Source: Paraburkholderia diazotrophica
GTDB lineage: Bacteria; Pseudomonadota; Gammaproteobacteria; Burkholderiales; Burkholderiaceae
Direction of reading: 5' to 3'
Assembly: GCF_900108945.1 (NCBI RefSeq)
Contig: NZ_FNYE01000055.1
Span: 1 to 40,269, forward strand
Length of the DNA: 40,269 nucleotides
Under the pieces are notes generated by a model, which saw nothing but the letters and a program-made list of their open reading frames with translations, did no database searches and was not told the DNA's origin. This document shows, piece by piece, positions 8,738 to 19,800 of this stretch; position 1 is the stretch's first letter; every line of letters begins with the position of its first letter. Made by a program: the position numbers and the translations under genes.

Positions 8738-9754
8738 ATGTCCAATTCCGCTTCGCTCATCGCCACCGATATCGACTTCGAACGCACCGGCTTTCAGACG
8801 GGAACGCTGCGGCTGCCGTGGTCGCACGACCGTTCGGCGTACGGCCATATTCCGATTCCGCTCGCCGTGCTCAATGCAGGCGCGGGCACGGGGCCGACCG
8901 TCCTGTTGACGGGCGGCAATCACGGCGATGAATACGAAGGTCCTGTCGCGCTGATGAAGCTGCTGCAGCGCCTGCCTTCGATGGCGATACGCGGCCGCCT
9001 GATCGTGATTCCCGGCCTGAACTTCCCGGCGTTCGTCAACGGCACCCGCACGTCGCCGATCGACCGCGGCAATCTGAACCGCCTGTTCCCTGGTGCGCGC
9101 AACGGACAACCGACGGAGATGATCGCGCATTACATCGAAACCGAACTGCTGCCGCGCGCGGACATCGTGATCGATCTCCACGCAGGCGGCGCTTCGTTCG
9201 AGCACGCGCCGACGCTGCTCGCCTCGCCGCCCGCGCAACCCGAACGGCGCGCGCTGTACATGGATCTCGTGCGCACATTCGGCGCGCCGAACACGATGGT
9301 CATGGATTTGCTCGGCGAAGACCGCACGTTCGCCGCCGCGGCCGAACGCCACGGCAAGCTTTTCCTGTGCGGCGAATTTGGCGGTCACGCGGGCTGCGAT
9401 GCGGCCAATCTCGCGATCGTCGAATGCGGCTTGCAGCGCGTGCTGCACCGGCTCGGCATCACACCCGACGAAACACCGTCGCCCGCGAGCAAGACACGTT
9501 TCCTTCGCGTCGAAGGCGCACGCCATTACGTGTACTCGCCACTCGCGGGCGTGTTCGAACCCGCGTTCGCGCTCGGCGCACAGGTTCGTGAAGGTCAACT
9601 GGCAGGGCGTCTCTTCGATCCGCACCGTCCGTGGCAAGCGCCGCTCGACATTGCGTTTCGCGGCGACGGCAGGGTCATGTGCATGCGGACTTTTGCGCGC
9701 GTCGAACCCGGTGACTGCATCGCGCTGCTGGCGTCGGAAGCCAACGTCGATTGA
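8738..9754 (+). CDS. Succinylglutamate desuccinylase/aspartoacylase-family deacylase, DoeB-like
   Basis: A 338-residue zinc carboxypeptidase-fold deacylase. Zinc ligands are visible: His62 and Glu65 in LLTGGNHGDEYEGP, and His148 in VIDLHAGG. The likely catalytic Glu213 lies in LCGEFGGH. The layout (LRLPWSHDRSAYG, then the HGDE motif) resembles DoeB, which removes acetate from N-alpha-acetyl-2,4-diaminobutyrate in ectoine breakdown, more than AstE. The start at ATG 8738 gives the family N-terminus; an in-frame ATG at 8642 would add an Arg/Pro-rich leader and is unlikely. No other doe genes (DoeA, DoeC, DoeD) are nearby, so an ectoine role is doubtful. With the MFS and MBL genes downstream it probably hydrolyses an N-acyl amino-acid-like compound. 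Confidence 0.85.
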   Translation: MSNSASLIATDIDFERTGFQTGTLRLPWSHDRSAYGHIPIPLAVLNAGAGTGPTVLLTGGNHGDEYEGPVALMKLLQRLPSMAIRGRLIVIPGLNFPAFVNGTRTSPIDRGNLNRLFPGARNGQPTEMIAHYIETELLPRADIVIDLHAGGASFEHAPTLLASPPAQPERRALYMDLVRTFGAPNTMVMDLLGEDRTFAAAAERHGKLFLCGEFGGHAGCDAANLAIVECGLQRVLHRLGITPDETPSPASKTRFLRVEGARHYVYSPLAGVFEPAFALGAQVREGQLAGRLFDPHRPWQAPLDIAFRGDGRVMCMRTFARVEPGDCIALLASEANVD

Positions 9755-9813
9755 ATTCCTAGCGTCCTTGCAGTCAGCAGCCCATGCCACGACTGACCAT
9801 ACGGAGACCACTG

Positions 9814-11172
9814 ATGAGCGCACATCCTATTTCGCCCCAGCCCGCCGATGAGATCGCGCGGAGCACAACGCACGACGGCGTGCGCCACCCTGTCTACATC
9901 GTGCTGCTGTTCTTCGTCTGCTTTGCGTTTTCGTATCTGGACCGGCAGGTCGTCAGCATTCTCGTGCAGCCGATCAAGCAGTCGCTCGCGCTAACGGATA
10001 CGCAAATCGGCTTGCTGCAAGGCTTTTCGTTCACGATGTGCTACGCGACGGCAGGCGTGTTCGTTGCGCGCCTTGTCGACCGCGCTAATCGCGTAAAGCT
10101 GATCGCCGCGTGCATTGCAATCTGGGCGATCTCGACCACGGCATGCGGATTCGCATCGAACTTTACGGAGCTGCTGCTCGCTCGCGCCGGCACGGCCGTC
10201 GCCGAGGCCGCGCTGAGTCCCGCTGCGCTGTCGATCTTCAGCGACATCTTCGCGCCGCGCCGCGTGGCGCGCGCGAGCAGTGTGTTCATGCTTGGTCCTT
10301 ACGTCGGCGGCGGTGTGGCGTTGTTCGGCGGCGGCATGCTGCTATCGGCGGCAGCGGGCGGCGGCAACGTCTGGCTCGCCGCGCACGGCATCGCCCCGTG
10401 GCAAGCCGTGTTCGTCGTGGTGGGGCTGCCGGGTCTGCTGCTGGCCGCGCTCGTTGCGTTCACGATTCGCGAGCCGGCACGGCTCGAAATCCAGGCACAC
10501 GCCGCGCATGCGCAAGACGAAATGCCGTCGCTGAAGGACGTGCTCGCTGAACTGTTCGTGCGCAACCGCTTCTGTCTCCCTTACTTCGCTGCGTATGTCG
10601 CGCTGATTACGCTGTTCTACTCGCACGCCGCGTGGTTTCCCACGCTGCTGATGCGTCATTTCCATCTTGCACCCAATGTGGTCGGACAGATGGCGGCGCC
10701 CGCCTACATGATCGGCGGCATGCTCGGCGTCGTTTGCGCAGGTATGCTCGCGACCCGCGTCACCGACGACACGACATTGCGCCGCGTGCTCGGCTTCTCC
10801 GCATGCGCCGTCGTGCTGCTGGTGCCGGCCGCGATCGCCATGCCGCTGGTGGGCGACAGCGGCGCGGCGATCGCGCTCTATGGAATCTGTGCATTCACCG
10901 CGAGCATCGCGATGGGCCTTGCGCCCGTGCCCTTGCAGATCGCTGTGCCGAACCGGATGCGCGGCCGTTCGCTCGCGTTGCTGGTCTTCATGACGAACGC
11001 GATCAGTGGTGGCGTCGGCCCGTTATCCGTCGGCTATCTGAACGAGCGGCTGGGACAAACGGGCACAAGCCTAGGAACGGCGCTTGCATTGGTCGGCGGC
11101 ATTTCTGCGCTCGTCAGCGCGATACTCTATGCAATGGCAACGCAGCGAGTATCGGTTGCGAAGGCTCAATGA
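9814..11172 (+). CDS. MFS transporter
   Basis: A 452-residue inner-membrane protein with about 12 hydrophobic segments. The first helix ends FSYLDRQVVSILVQPIK, typical of the anion:cation/hexuronate-like and spinster-like MFS groups. The loop 2-3 motif reads ARLVDRANRVKLIA. A longer cytoplasmic loop follows helix 6 (ARLEIQAHAAHAQDEMP). The start ATG 9814 has CGGAG about 8 bases upstream; an in-frame ATG at 9784 is possible. It is placed between the deacylase (59 bases) and the MBL hydrolase (15 bases), so all three are likely one transcript. It probably imports the deacylase substrate by proton symport. Substrate not determinable. Confidence 0.9.
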   Translation: MSAHPISPQPADEIARSTTHDGVRHPVYIVLLFFVCFAFSYLDRQVVSILVQPIKQSLALTDTQIGLLQGFSFTMCYATAGVFVARLVDRANRVKLIAACIAIWAISTTACGFASNFTELLLARAGTAVAEAALSPAALSIFSDIFAPRRVARASSVFMLGPYVGGGVALFGGGMLLSAAAGGGNVWLAAHGIAPWQAVFVVVGLPGLLLAALVAFTIREPARLEIQAHAAHAQDEMPSLKDVLAELFVRNRFCLPYFAAYVALITLFYSHAAWFPTLLMRHFHLAPNVVGQMAAPAYMIGGMLGVVCAGMLATRVTDDTTLRRVLGFSACAVVLLVPAAIAMPLVGDSGAAIALYGICAFTASIAMGLAPVPLQIAVPNRMRGRSLALLVFMTNAISGGVGPLSVGYLNERLGQTGTSLGTALALVGGISALVSAILYAMATQRVSVAKAQ

Positions 11173-11187
11173 CTTTCGGAGAATACG

Positions 11188-12093
11188 ATGCTTATAGAAC
11201 ACGCTTCACAGGTCCATCGTGTCGGCGCGGCCACCGTTACCCGCGTCGACGAAACCAGCTTCGCGCTTGCGCCCGACCAACTGTTCCCCGCGTGGAATCC
11301 AGGCGACGGGCGCGCGCTGGAAGAACGCTTCACCACCGACAGCCTCGATCTCACGAACCGCCGCGTGCCGCTGAAGACGCATCTATGGGTCGTCGAACTG
11401 GACGGTCTTACCATCGTCGTCGATACAGGCATCGGAAACGGCAAGTCGCGGCCGTTCAGCGCGCTGTTCGACAGGCTCGACAATCCCGTGCTCGAACGTC
11501 TCCATGCTGCGGGCTTCCAGCCGGAGCAAGTCGACCTTGTGCTGCTTACCCATCTGCACGTCGATCATGTCGGCTGGAACACGCATTGGCAGGACGGCCG
11601 CTGGGCGCCCGTCTTCCCGAATGCGACGTATGTCTTCGGCGAGCGCGAGCGCGACTATTTCGCCACGCCCGAAAGCGAGGCGCGACGGATGGTGTTCGAG
11701 GACAGCGTACTGCCAATCATCAAGGCCGGACAGGCGCGTGCAGTGCCGGACGCGGGCGAAGAGATTCTCGACGGCATCCGCTTTCTGCCGACATTCGGGC
11801 ACAGCACTGGACATATGGCAATCGAAATTCGCTCACGCGGCGAAACGGCGCTTTTCTCAGGCGACGTGATGCACAGCGCACTGCAGGTCCATCGGCCGGA
11901 ATGGAACTCGGTGTTCTGCTCCGATCATGAACGCGCCCGCGAATCGCGGCATGGGTTGCTCACTTACGCGGCGGAAACGGGAGCGACCGTGTTTGCCGCG
12001 CATTTCGCGGAGACGTCGGCGGGCACTGTAACGCGGGTGGGTAGCGGATTCGAATGGAGTTACGCGCGGGCGCACCGATCCGGCGGTACGTGA
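11188..12093 (+). CDS. MBL-fold metallo-hydrolase
   Basis: A 301-residue metallo-beta-lactamase-fold enzyme. The signature THLHVDH at residues 121-127 supplies His122, His124, Asp126 and His127. His209 (GHSTGH), Asp226 (FSGDVMH) and His272 (AAHF) complete a two-zinc site. The protein starts 15 bases after the MFS stop, so it is almost certainly translated from the same mRNA. The family includes lactonases and esterases such as N-acyl-homoserine lactonases and methyl-parathion-hydrolase relatives. The exact substrate is not shown. In context it may open a lactone or cleave an ester in the same pathway as the DoeB-like deacylase. No signal peptide, so it is cytoplasmic. Confidence 0.9.
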   Translation: MLIEHASQVHRVGAATVTRVDETSFALAPDQLFPAWNPGDGRALEERFTTDSLDLTNRRVPLKTHLWVVELDGLTIVVDTGIGNGKSRPFSALFDRLDNPVLERLHAAGFQPEQVDLVLLTHLHVDHVGWNTHWQDGRWAPVFPNATYVFGERERDYFATPESEARRMVFEDSVLPIIKAGQARAVPDAGEEILDGIRFLPTFGHSTGHMAIEIRSRGETALFSGDVMHSALQVHRPEWNSVFCSDHERARESRHGLLTYAAETGATVFAAHFAETSAGTVTRVGSGFEWSYARAHRSGGT

Positions 12094-12118
12094 CGAGAAC
12101 GTCTACGCAATCATCACG

Positions 12119-12309
12119 ATGGGCACGGCGCTGTCGTCGCTTGTCGGTGTCCACGATCTGATCGATACCGCCAAATTGCCAGCAGCACGGTCGCGCGATC
12201 GAGCTTCACCGTGCTCACGTATCTGGCGACGCTGGTCATTTTCTACGCGTATTGTTACCCGATATCGCTGCTTACGCGCTGGCTCAAGAACCGTTTTGTC
12301 AATGCGTAG
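12119..12309 (+). pseudogene. Remnant of amino-acid ABC transporter permease (C-terminus, frameshifted)
   Basis: One frame gives MGTALSSLVGVHDLIDTA. Near 12170-12172 homology moves to the next frame with QIASSTVARSSFTVLTYLA, then VIFYAYCYPISLLTRWLKNR and a TAG at 12307-12309. This matches the last helices of HisM/GlnP-type permeases, where a substrate-specificity segment precedes a final transmembrane helix and a short basic tail. The 5' part is missing and a frameshift splits the rest. It begins 25 bases after the MBL gene. Confidence 0.6.
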
Positions 12310-12501
12310 GACGTCTTCGGCAGCGTCGAAAGGGAACGCATCGAGTTCGAGCTCGATGGCGGCAAGCCAGCACTCGGGTCGCAGCGCTCAGCCGTGGCTA
12401 ATCCCCCGACTGTTCTTCAGCGGTTTCCTCTTGACGCTGAAGAATCCGGGGTCGGGCTTGCAGGATTGAATAAAATAAAACCTGTATCCGCAAACCAGGC
12501 C
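12310..12501 (+). other. Decayed region, possible LysE-like fragment
   Basis: Between two relics. Bases 12409-12469 encode RLFFSGFLLTLKNPGSG before a stop, resembling the FxxGFLxxLxNP motif of LysE/RhtB exporters. This single motif is weak evidence. No intact gene is present. Confidence 0.3.
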
Positions 12502-12653
12502 ATGCAAGTCGATCCTTTGCGCCTTTCCCCGGTGACGATGTGCGCGACGCGCTCGAAGAGGTGTTGCGTCAGCGTCAGTTGCGCGCGGCCTTCGTCATCC
12601 AGGGCGTTGGGACCCTCAGCGTCGCCCAGTTGCGATTCGCGAACGCGGCGTGA
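12502..12653 (+). pseudogene. Remnant of PPC/DUF296-domain protein
   Basis: The ATG at 12502 gives MQVDPLRLSP. One missing base near 12530 then moves homology to another frame: GDDVRDALEEVLRQRQLRAA, followed by FVIQGVGTLSVAQLRFA and a TGA at 12651. This is the N-terminal half of the PPC (plants and prokaryotes conserved, DUF296) fold. The C-terminal half with its histidine motif is not intact in the following 380 bases. Confidence 0.6.
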
Positions 12654-13042
12654 ACCACGCGGCCGGTGCGACTGCAATCGACGTCCATCTGCTCCCGGCC
12701 GCTTTGGCAGCTTCCGGCTGGCCTTCGTCTCTCGACAGCCTCGTCGAGGCGGCCGGGGGCGTCACTACAGTCAGCCCCTGGATGGCACCGGCCAGACGGC
12801 ATGTCGCACCATGTTGAACTTGCGGATCGTATTCCACGTCTACCGTCTGTAAGCAAATCGTGCCGACCGTCACACGCAGTGCGGCTGAGACGGACAGCAT
12901 AGCGGTGTTTCCATCAGGTTGCGCATGACATCAACGACGCGGGCTGCGCTCGCCGGCTTTTGCCGGAGAGCGCAGCCCGCGCACCGGATGAACGTGCTCA
13001 TGATCAGGGCGTTTTACGACTTATATCCGACGGCTGCTTGCG
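12654..13042. other. Intergenic region without intact gene
   Basis: Short open frames only. Scattered matches to the end of a PPC domain (such as RRHVAPC near 12795) are too degraded to call. The last 40 bases lead into the convergent OmpA-like gene. Confidence 0.4.
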
Positions 13043-13774
13043 TCACTTACGCCCCTGAACGGTGATCGACACATACCGATCCTGTTGCAGGCACGCGATC
13101 AGCGTGCGAGTATCGCCATCCGGACAGTGCGTTCTCGGCTGGCTCGAACCCACGCCTTCCGCGTGAATGATGCTGCCGTCCAGTCCCTGAGCAACGAGAT
13201 AATCGCGCACCGTGTTGGCCCGCGCGAGCGATAACGGCTCGTTGATTGATTCTGGACCGAGCCTGTCGGTATGGCCCACGACCGTGATTGCGCTCACCTG
13301 CTCATGCTTGTGGATGCGTGCGGCTATTTCGTCGAGTTCGGCTTTCGCAGGCGGCAACATGCTCTCGGGTGTCGACTTGCCGAACGGAAACAGCGCATCG
13401 TTTTGCAGTGCAAAGTTTTCGAGCGTAGTACCTTCGCCCGCGACCGCACCGGTTCCGGCCGACGCGAGACTGCCGGACTGCTGGCCGCAGCTGAACAGCA
13501 GAACACGCGGGTCATTGCGGTTGTCGTCGGCAGCGCGAACGCGGTCGATTCTGTCGATCGCCTGCACCGCCTTGTCGCCGCAGATGCGTTGCGCCACGTC
13601 CATGCAGGTCGACGCGCTCTCGAACAGTCCGTGGCACTCGGCCCGGTATGTCCTGACGCCGTTGCTCGCATCGACCGAATAGGCGTTGAAGGTTGGACCA
13701 CTCGCCGCCGTGCATCCCGTCACGACAAGCACGGCGGTAGACAAAAGGCTTGCAAAAAAGAGTCGATTCATCAT
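13043..13774 (-). CDS. OmpA-family peptidoglycan-binding lipoprotein
   Basis: About 243 residues. A lipoprotein signal (MNRLFFASLLSTAVLVVTGC) gives a lipidated Cys. A middle region of unknown fold follows, with four cysteines in ECHGLFESASTCMD, RICGDK and LFSCGQQ. The C-terminal OmpA domain contains TVVGHTDRLGPESINEPLS and LARANTVRDYLVAQGL, the peptidoglycan-binding signature. GGAG at 13778-13781 suits initiation at ATG 13771 or 13774; the ATG at 13783 has no ribosome site. It lies 64 bases downstream of the trimeric autotransporter on the same strand, an arrangement seen for several Burkholderia-type adhesins. It may help adhesin assembly or anchor it to the wall; that role is inferred. Confidence 0.87.
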   Translation of the reverse strand: MMNRLFFASLLSTAVLVVTGCTAASGPTFNAYSVDASNGVRTYRAECHGLFESASTCMDVAQRICGDKAVQAIDRIDRVRAADDNRNDPRVLLFSCGQQSGSLASAGTGAVAGEGTTLENFALQNDALFPFGKSTPESMLPPAKAELDEIAARIHKHEQVSAITVVGHTDRLGPESINEPLSLARANTVRDYLVAQGLDGSIIHAEGVGSSQPRTHCPDGDTRTLIACLQQDRYVSITVQGRK

Positions 13775-13838
13775 GTACTCCATAGACTGTGTGTGGCGAA
13801 GAACGCGGGACGCGCCGCTGCGGCCCCGCCTTCGTGAC

Positions 13839-16800
13839 TTACCATTGCATAGCCGCGCCGACGCCGACCGTCGTGCCCCCGGGGCTCATGCCCACGCCGG
13901 CTTTCATCTTTACGTTTTCCGTCAGGCGCGCCGTGCCGCCGATCGCCACCGCCTGATAGCCCCTAAAGCCCGCCGTGCCGATACCGAGCGACAGCGTCTT
14001 GTCCTTGTCGACTTCCGGAATCATCGTCAGCGCGGTCGCCGCTGCGATGCCTGAATATGCATTGCGCGCGGTCGAATTGATGCCGTTTTGCAGTTCGCTC
14101 ATGCGGGCGTCGGTGTATGCGTTTGCCTCTGAAAGCGCGGCGTTCAACTGCTGGACGTTGACCGCATCCGTCGGCGCAGTGCCGGCTGCCACATTGATGA
14201 CCTGCCGGTTCGCCGCAACTGAGCCGACCGCCACCACATTCGCGCGACCGCCGTCGTTACTGTCCGCGCCAAGGGCCGTCGAGCCGCTACCCGTCGACGT
14301 TGCGCCGGCACCCACGGCAGTCGAACCATTGCCCGACGCCGTCGAGCCGTTACCCACCGCCGAGCTGTTATTGCCGGAGGCCACGGCCCCCTGGCCGCCC
14401 GCCGACGAATTCGATCCGGAGGTCGTCGGCGGCGTGGGCGTGCCGGGCGAGGATGAGAAGCTGCCGCCGTTATTGGTGGTCTGCTGGTTGATCAGTGTCG
14501 TGAGCCGGCTTGCCACCGCATCGAGCTGCGATACGTTCACCGCGTCAGTGCCAGCCTTGCCGGCGGCCAGGCCCGTGATCTGCCGGTTGCCGACGTTGAC
14601 CTCACCCGCCGACGATTGCGGACTGCTCAATCCGTACGCGATGTAATTGCTCAACGCGCCGACCGTCGTTACCGATCCGGCGCCGAGCGCGACGCTGTTC
14701 GCAAACGATGCGCTCGCGCCGGCGCCCAACGCGAGCGCGTCGATTGCGCTGCTGTGCGAACCCGAGCCGATGGCGATCGACCCGGCATTGGCCGCGCTGG
14801 CATTCGCGCCCTGGGCGATCGACTGCGCGCCGCTGGCGATCGAGCCGCTGCCCACCGCAATCGCATCCGCCTGTGCCGAACTCGCAGCCTGCCCGATCGC
14901 GACGCCCCCCGGCGCTGTCGAGTCGACGATTGCGCCATTGCCGACGCCTACGCCGTTGTCGCCGTTGACCACCGTCGTCGGCCCGACGGCGATCGACTCG
15001 GCGCCGACCGCGAGCGAATCCGCTGCCGTCGAGTTCGCGTGGAAGTACATCTGCCCCGTCACGGCGAACGACGATAGCGCGCCCGCCAGCTGCCGGATGG
15101 TCACGGCATCATGCGCCTGCGTGCCGTCGGCGACATTCGTCAACTGGCGATACGTGTTGCCGCTCGCGCTGCCAAGGGACACGGCGCCGAGCAGTGTCAG
15201 ATCGGCTGTGTTGAACGGAATCGAGTGCGTGCCGTTGGCAATCGAGCCAACGCCCGACAGCACGGCGCGGTCGGACACCGAACCCGAGCCGATGGCGACG
15301 CCGCCCGCCACCGATGCACTCGACAGCGCACCAAGCGCCACCGCGTTGTCCGCGAGCGCAGAAGCGCCATTGCCGCCGGCAAAGCTGCTCGCACCGTTTG
15401 CTGTCGCCGCCACGCCCGCAGCCAGCGCATCAAGGCCGGTCGCACCGTCGTTGTTGTAGTTGCCGCCGTGCGTGCCGCCGTCATTGACGCTGTAGTAGTG
15501 CTTGGCGTTCGCCGTCACCACGCTGGCCAGGTTATCGACTGCCTGATCGGTCGCGTAGAGCTGCGAGCCGTTCACTGCATCGGTACTGCTCGCACTGACA
15601 CGGCCTGCGGCCACATTGGTCACGGTGCGCTCATGCCCCACGCTGCCGACACTGACCGTGCTCGTGGGTGCCGTACCGGCATACGTATAAGCGGTGCCAT
15701 TGATCGTGTCGCCCGTTGTCGGCACGGCGACGGCCGTCGTCGAGCCGCTGCCGAGCGCCACGTCGTTCGCGTTGCTCGCCGTCGCGCCCTGGCCAAGAGC
15801 GGTGCTACTCGCGCCGGCAGCGACGGTTCCCACTCCCGCCGCAAGCGCATTGAGGCCGGCCGCGCCGTCGTTGTTGTAGTTGCCGCCCTGAATGCCGCCG
15901 TCGTTGACGCTGTAGTAGTGCGTCTTGTCAGCGGCCACGGTCGTCGCGAGAGCGTCGATCGCCTGATTGCTCTGGTACAACTGCGAGCCGTTCACGGCGT
16001 CCGTGCTCGTCGCGCTCAGACTGCCCGCCGCCACATTCTGGATCTGCCGCTCGGCGCCAGCCGCACCCACGCTTACCACGCTGCCCGGATTGGTGCCGGC
16101 GAAGCTGTAGACCGTGCCATTGATCGTCGTGCTCGCGGTCGGTGTTGCTGTGCCTGTTTGCGAGCCCGAGCCTAGCGCGACGCTGTTAGCGGATGTCGCG
16201 CTCGCGCCGGCGCCCAACGCGAGCGCGTCGATTGCGCTGCTGTGCGAACCCGAGCCGATGGCGATCGACCCGGCATTGGCCGCGCTGGCATTCGCGCCCT
16301 GGGCGATCGACTGCGCGCCGCTCGCGATCGAGCCGCTGCCCACCGCAATCGCATCCGCCTGTGCCGAACTCGCAGCCTGCCCGATCGCGACGCCACCCGG
16401 CGCTGTCGAGTCGACGATTGCACCATTGCCGACGCCTACGCCGTTGTCGCCGTTGACGACCGTCGTCGGACCGACGGCGATCGACTCGGCGCCGACAGCG
16501 AGCGAATCCGCTGCCGTGGAGTTCGCATGGAAGTACATCTGCCCCGTCACGGCAAATGATGACAGCGCGCCGGCCAACTGCCGGATCGTCACGGCGTCAT
16601 GCGCCTGCGTACCGTCGGCGACATTCGTCAACTGGCGATACGTGTTGCCGCTCGCGCTGCCGAACGACACGGCGCCGAGCAGCGTCAGGTCGGCGGTGTT
16701 GAACGGAATCGAGTGCGTGCCGTTGGCAATCGAGCCAACGCCCGACAGCACGGCGCGGTCGGACACCGAACCCGAGCCAATCGCGACGCCGCCCGCCACC

Positions 16801-19800
16801 GATGCACTCGACAGCGCGCCAAGCGCCACCGCGTTGTCCGCGAGCGCAGAAGCGCCATTGCCGCCGGCAAAGCTGCTCGCCCCGCTCGCCGTTGCCGCCA
16901 CGCCCGCAGCCAGCGCATTAAGGCCGGTCGCACCGTCGTTGTTGTAGTTGCCGCCTTGCGTACCACCGTCGTTGACGCTGTAGTAGTGCGTCTTGTCGGC
17001 GGCGACGGTCGTTGCCAGGCTGTCGATCGCCTGGTTGGTCTGGTAGAGCTGCGAGCCATTCACGGCATCCGTGCTGCTCGCGCTCAGGCTGCCCGCTGCC
17101 ACATTCTGGATCTGCCGCTCCACACCTGCCGCGCCCACGCTCACGACGCTCGTCGGGTTGCCGCCCGCAAAGCTGTACACCGTCCCGTTGATTGTCGCGC
17201 TCGCGGTGGGCGTTGCGGTGCGCGTCTGGGAACCGGCACCCAGCGCGACATCGCCCGCGTTGTTGGCGACCGCGTTCGGGCCTATCGCAACGCTGTCGGT
17301 CCCGAGCGCCTGGCTGTCCGTCGCCGTCGAATTCGCGTGGAAATACTTGATGCCCGGCGCGCTGCCGCCGCCGGTGATGGCGGTGATGAGATTCTGCACC
17401 GACGTATAGGTGTTGCCGCCATAGCTGAGGCTCGTAGTCAGTGCCCCTGTCGTGCTGTTGTACGTCGTGCCGCCGCCGAGACTCGAGGCCACGCTGTTGC
17501 CGAGATTCGTCACCTGGCCGCCTATCGTGTCGATGGCGCTGTCGGCGGCAAAGAGCTGCGAGCCGTTCACCGCGTCAGTACTGGACGCGCTCACGCGCCC
17601 GGCTGCGACGTTGGTCAGCTGACGCGGCGCCGCTGCGGTGCCAACACTGACCACACCAGCCGGTGCACCGCCCGCGTAGATCACGCTCGCGCCGTTGACG
17701 GTGCCGCTACCGGTAGGCACCGCGGCGGACGTGACCGTCGCCCCTTGGCCGAGCGCCACGTTGGAACCTGAGACGCCGCTCGCGATACTCGCGCCCTGGC
17801 CCAGCACCGTGGAATTCGCGACACCGTTGTCCGTAGCCTGATTGCCGACCACGAGCGAGGCCGCGCCCGTCGCGGACGCGCCGAAGCCGCCCGCCGCCGC
17901 GTTCGCACCGGAGGAGACCGGCTGTGTCGACGTGACGGAATTGTTGGACACGAACGGGCCTACGGTGCCGCTCGTCAGGCTGTCGACTGCCTGGTTGGTC
18001 GCATACAGTTCGCTGCCGTTCACCGCGTCGGTGCTGCTTGCGCTCACGCGGCCTGCCGCGAGATTCGTGAGCGTTCGCTCATTGCCCGCAGACCCGATGC
18101 TCACCGTGCTGCCGGGCGTCGTGCCTTGCACCGCATGCGTCACGCCACCCACCGTGACGGTCGCCGTGTCGACGGCCGCGGCAGTCGTGCTGCCGGCGCC
18201 GAGTGCGACTGCGTTTGCATTGCTCGCCGACGCGCCCGCGCCCAGCGCAATTGCGCCGCCCAGGTTTGCCACGGCCGAGTCGCCGAGTGCCAGCGCGCTT
18301 GCGCCCGTCGCGTTGCTCGCGTTGCCTAGCGCGACGGCGCCCTGGCCGCTCGCGGTGTTGCCGTTGCCCTGCGCGACCGCGCCGTTGCCGGTGGCCGTGT
18401 TGTCGGCGCCCACTGCAATTGCGCCATTGCCCGTCGCGCTATTCGGATCGCCGATGGCGACGGCGCCGTTTCCGCTAACTGTCTGCGCCTGACCGAGCGC
18501 GACGGCACCCGTCCCGCTCAGCACCTGGGAGCCGTGGCCGCCAGCTATCGAACCGGCCCCGGCCACCGCCGCAACCGTGTTGCTGTCGCCAATGGCCACC
18601 GTCGACGCCGCGAGGGCTTGCGACGTAAAGCCAACCGCCGTCGCATTGCCGTTGCTTGCGACCGTCTGGCTGCCCAGCGCGACCGCGCTCGTTCCCGACG
18701 CCGTTGCGTTCGTACCCATCGCGATGGCATTGGCATTGGTGCCCGTGCCAGCCGAATCGCCTATCGCAATCGACGAAGAGCCGCCCGAGTTCGCGCCCGA
18801 GCCGATCGCAACAGCGCGGATGCCCGAGGCCGCGGCGCCCGCCACTGTCGTAGGCGACGACGAACCGCCTTCCGCGACGGTATCCATCGCACCCAGCGCT
18901 ATCGCATTGGTGCCGGTGGCCTTCGCGCCGTTCATCATGCCGAGCGAGTTGAGTCCCGAGGCCGACGCTCCCGCGCCCAACGCGACTGCATCCAGTGCCG
19001 AAGCTGAGGCCAGTGTGCCGGCGGCGACCGAAGAGGGACCTGATGCCGTGACATCCGTGCCCAGACCAACGGCCCCGGCCGCCGTTGCGCCGGTGCCCGC
19101 GACGGTGCGCGCGCCGAGATATACGGCATTAAGGCCGCTCGCGATGGACTGAAAGCCGACGGCGACAGCGTGAGTCCCGGAGCTGGTGGCGGTATAGCCC
19201 AGCGCAACCGCTGCTGCCCCGCTGCCCACGGCCTGGAAGCCGAAGGTGGCGGCATAGTCGCCGGTGGAAGTCACATCCGTGCCGATGCCAATGGACGACT
19301 GTCCGCTCGATCCCGTGCCTGCGGCCGTGCGCGCACCGAGATACAGCGAGTTGACGCCCGTGGCGCTGGCTCCGGAACCCACAGCAACGCCATTGATTTG
19401 CGAACCGACGGCGCCGGTGCCTACTGCCACGGCGCCCGAGGCAACAGCGCTCGAGCTCGAGCCCATGGCGACACCGTTGTTGCCCGTTGCCTTTGCCGAG
19501 GGGCCCACAGCGGTCGACAAATTGCCGCTCGAAACCGTGTCGACGCCGATACCAATGGCTCCAGTTCCGCTAGCGGTGACATCGGTACCGATGCCAATTG
19601 CCGACTCTGCGGTCGCGCCGGTACCGGGAGCCGCGCGGGCGCCCAGGTAAACTGCGTTGGTAGCAGCGGCAATGGCTTGATAGCCAAAGGCTGAGGCATT
19701 GATTCCCGTAGCGTTAGCTGCATAGCCAACGGCAGTGGCGCCGCCGCCAGTCGCCGTCGACTGAAAGCCCACACACGTGGTGCCGCCACTATAGAAGTTG

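Noticed and set aside
8471..9823. 450-residue minus-strand ORF
   Set aside because: Arg-rich antisense shadow of the DoeB-like deacylase gene; no domain.
10632..11930. 432-residue plus-strand ORF
   Set aside because: Overlaps the MFS and MBL genes in another frame; Arg/Ala-rich without motifs.
14647..17771. Several plus-strand ORFs (270-390 residues) opposite the autotransporter
   Set aside because: They mirror the repeat structure of the adhesin on the other strand; the adhesin frame is unambiguous.
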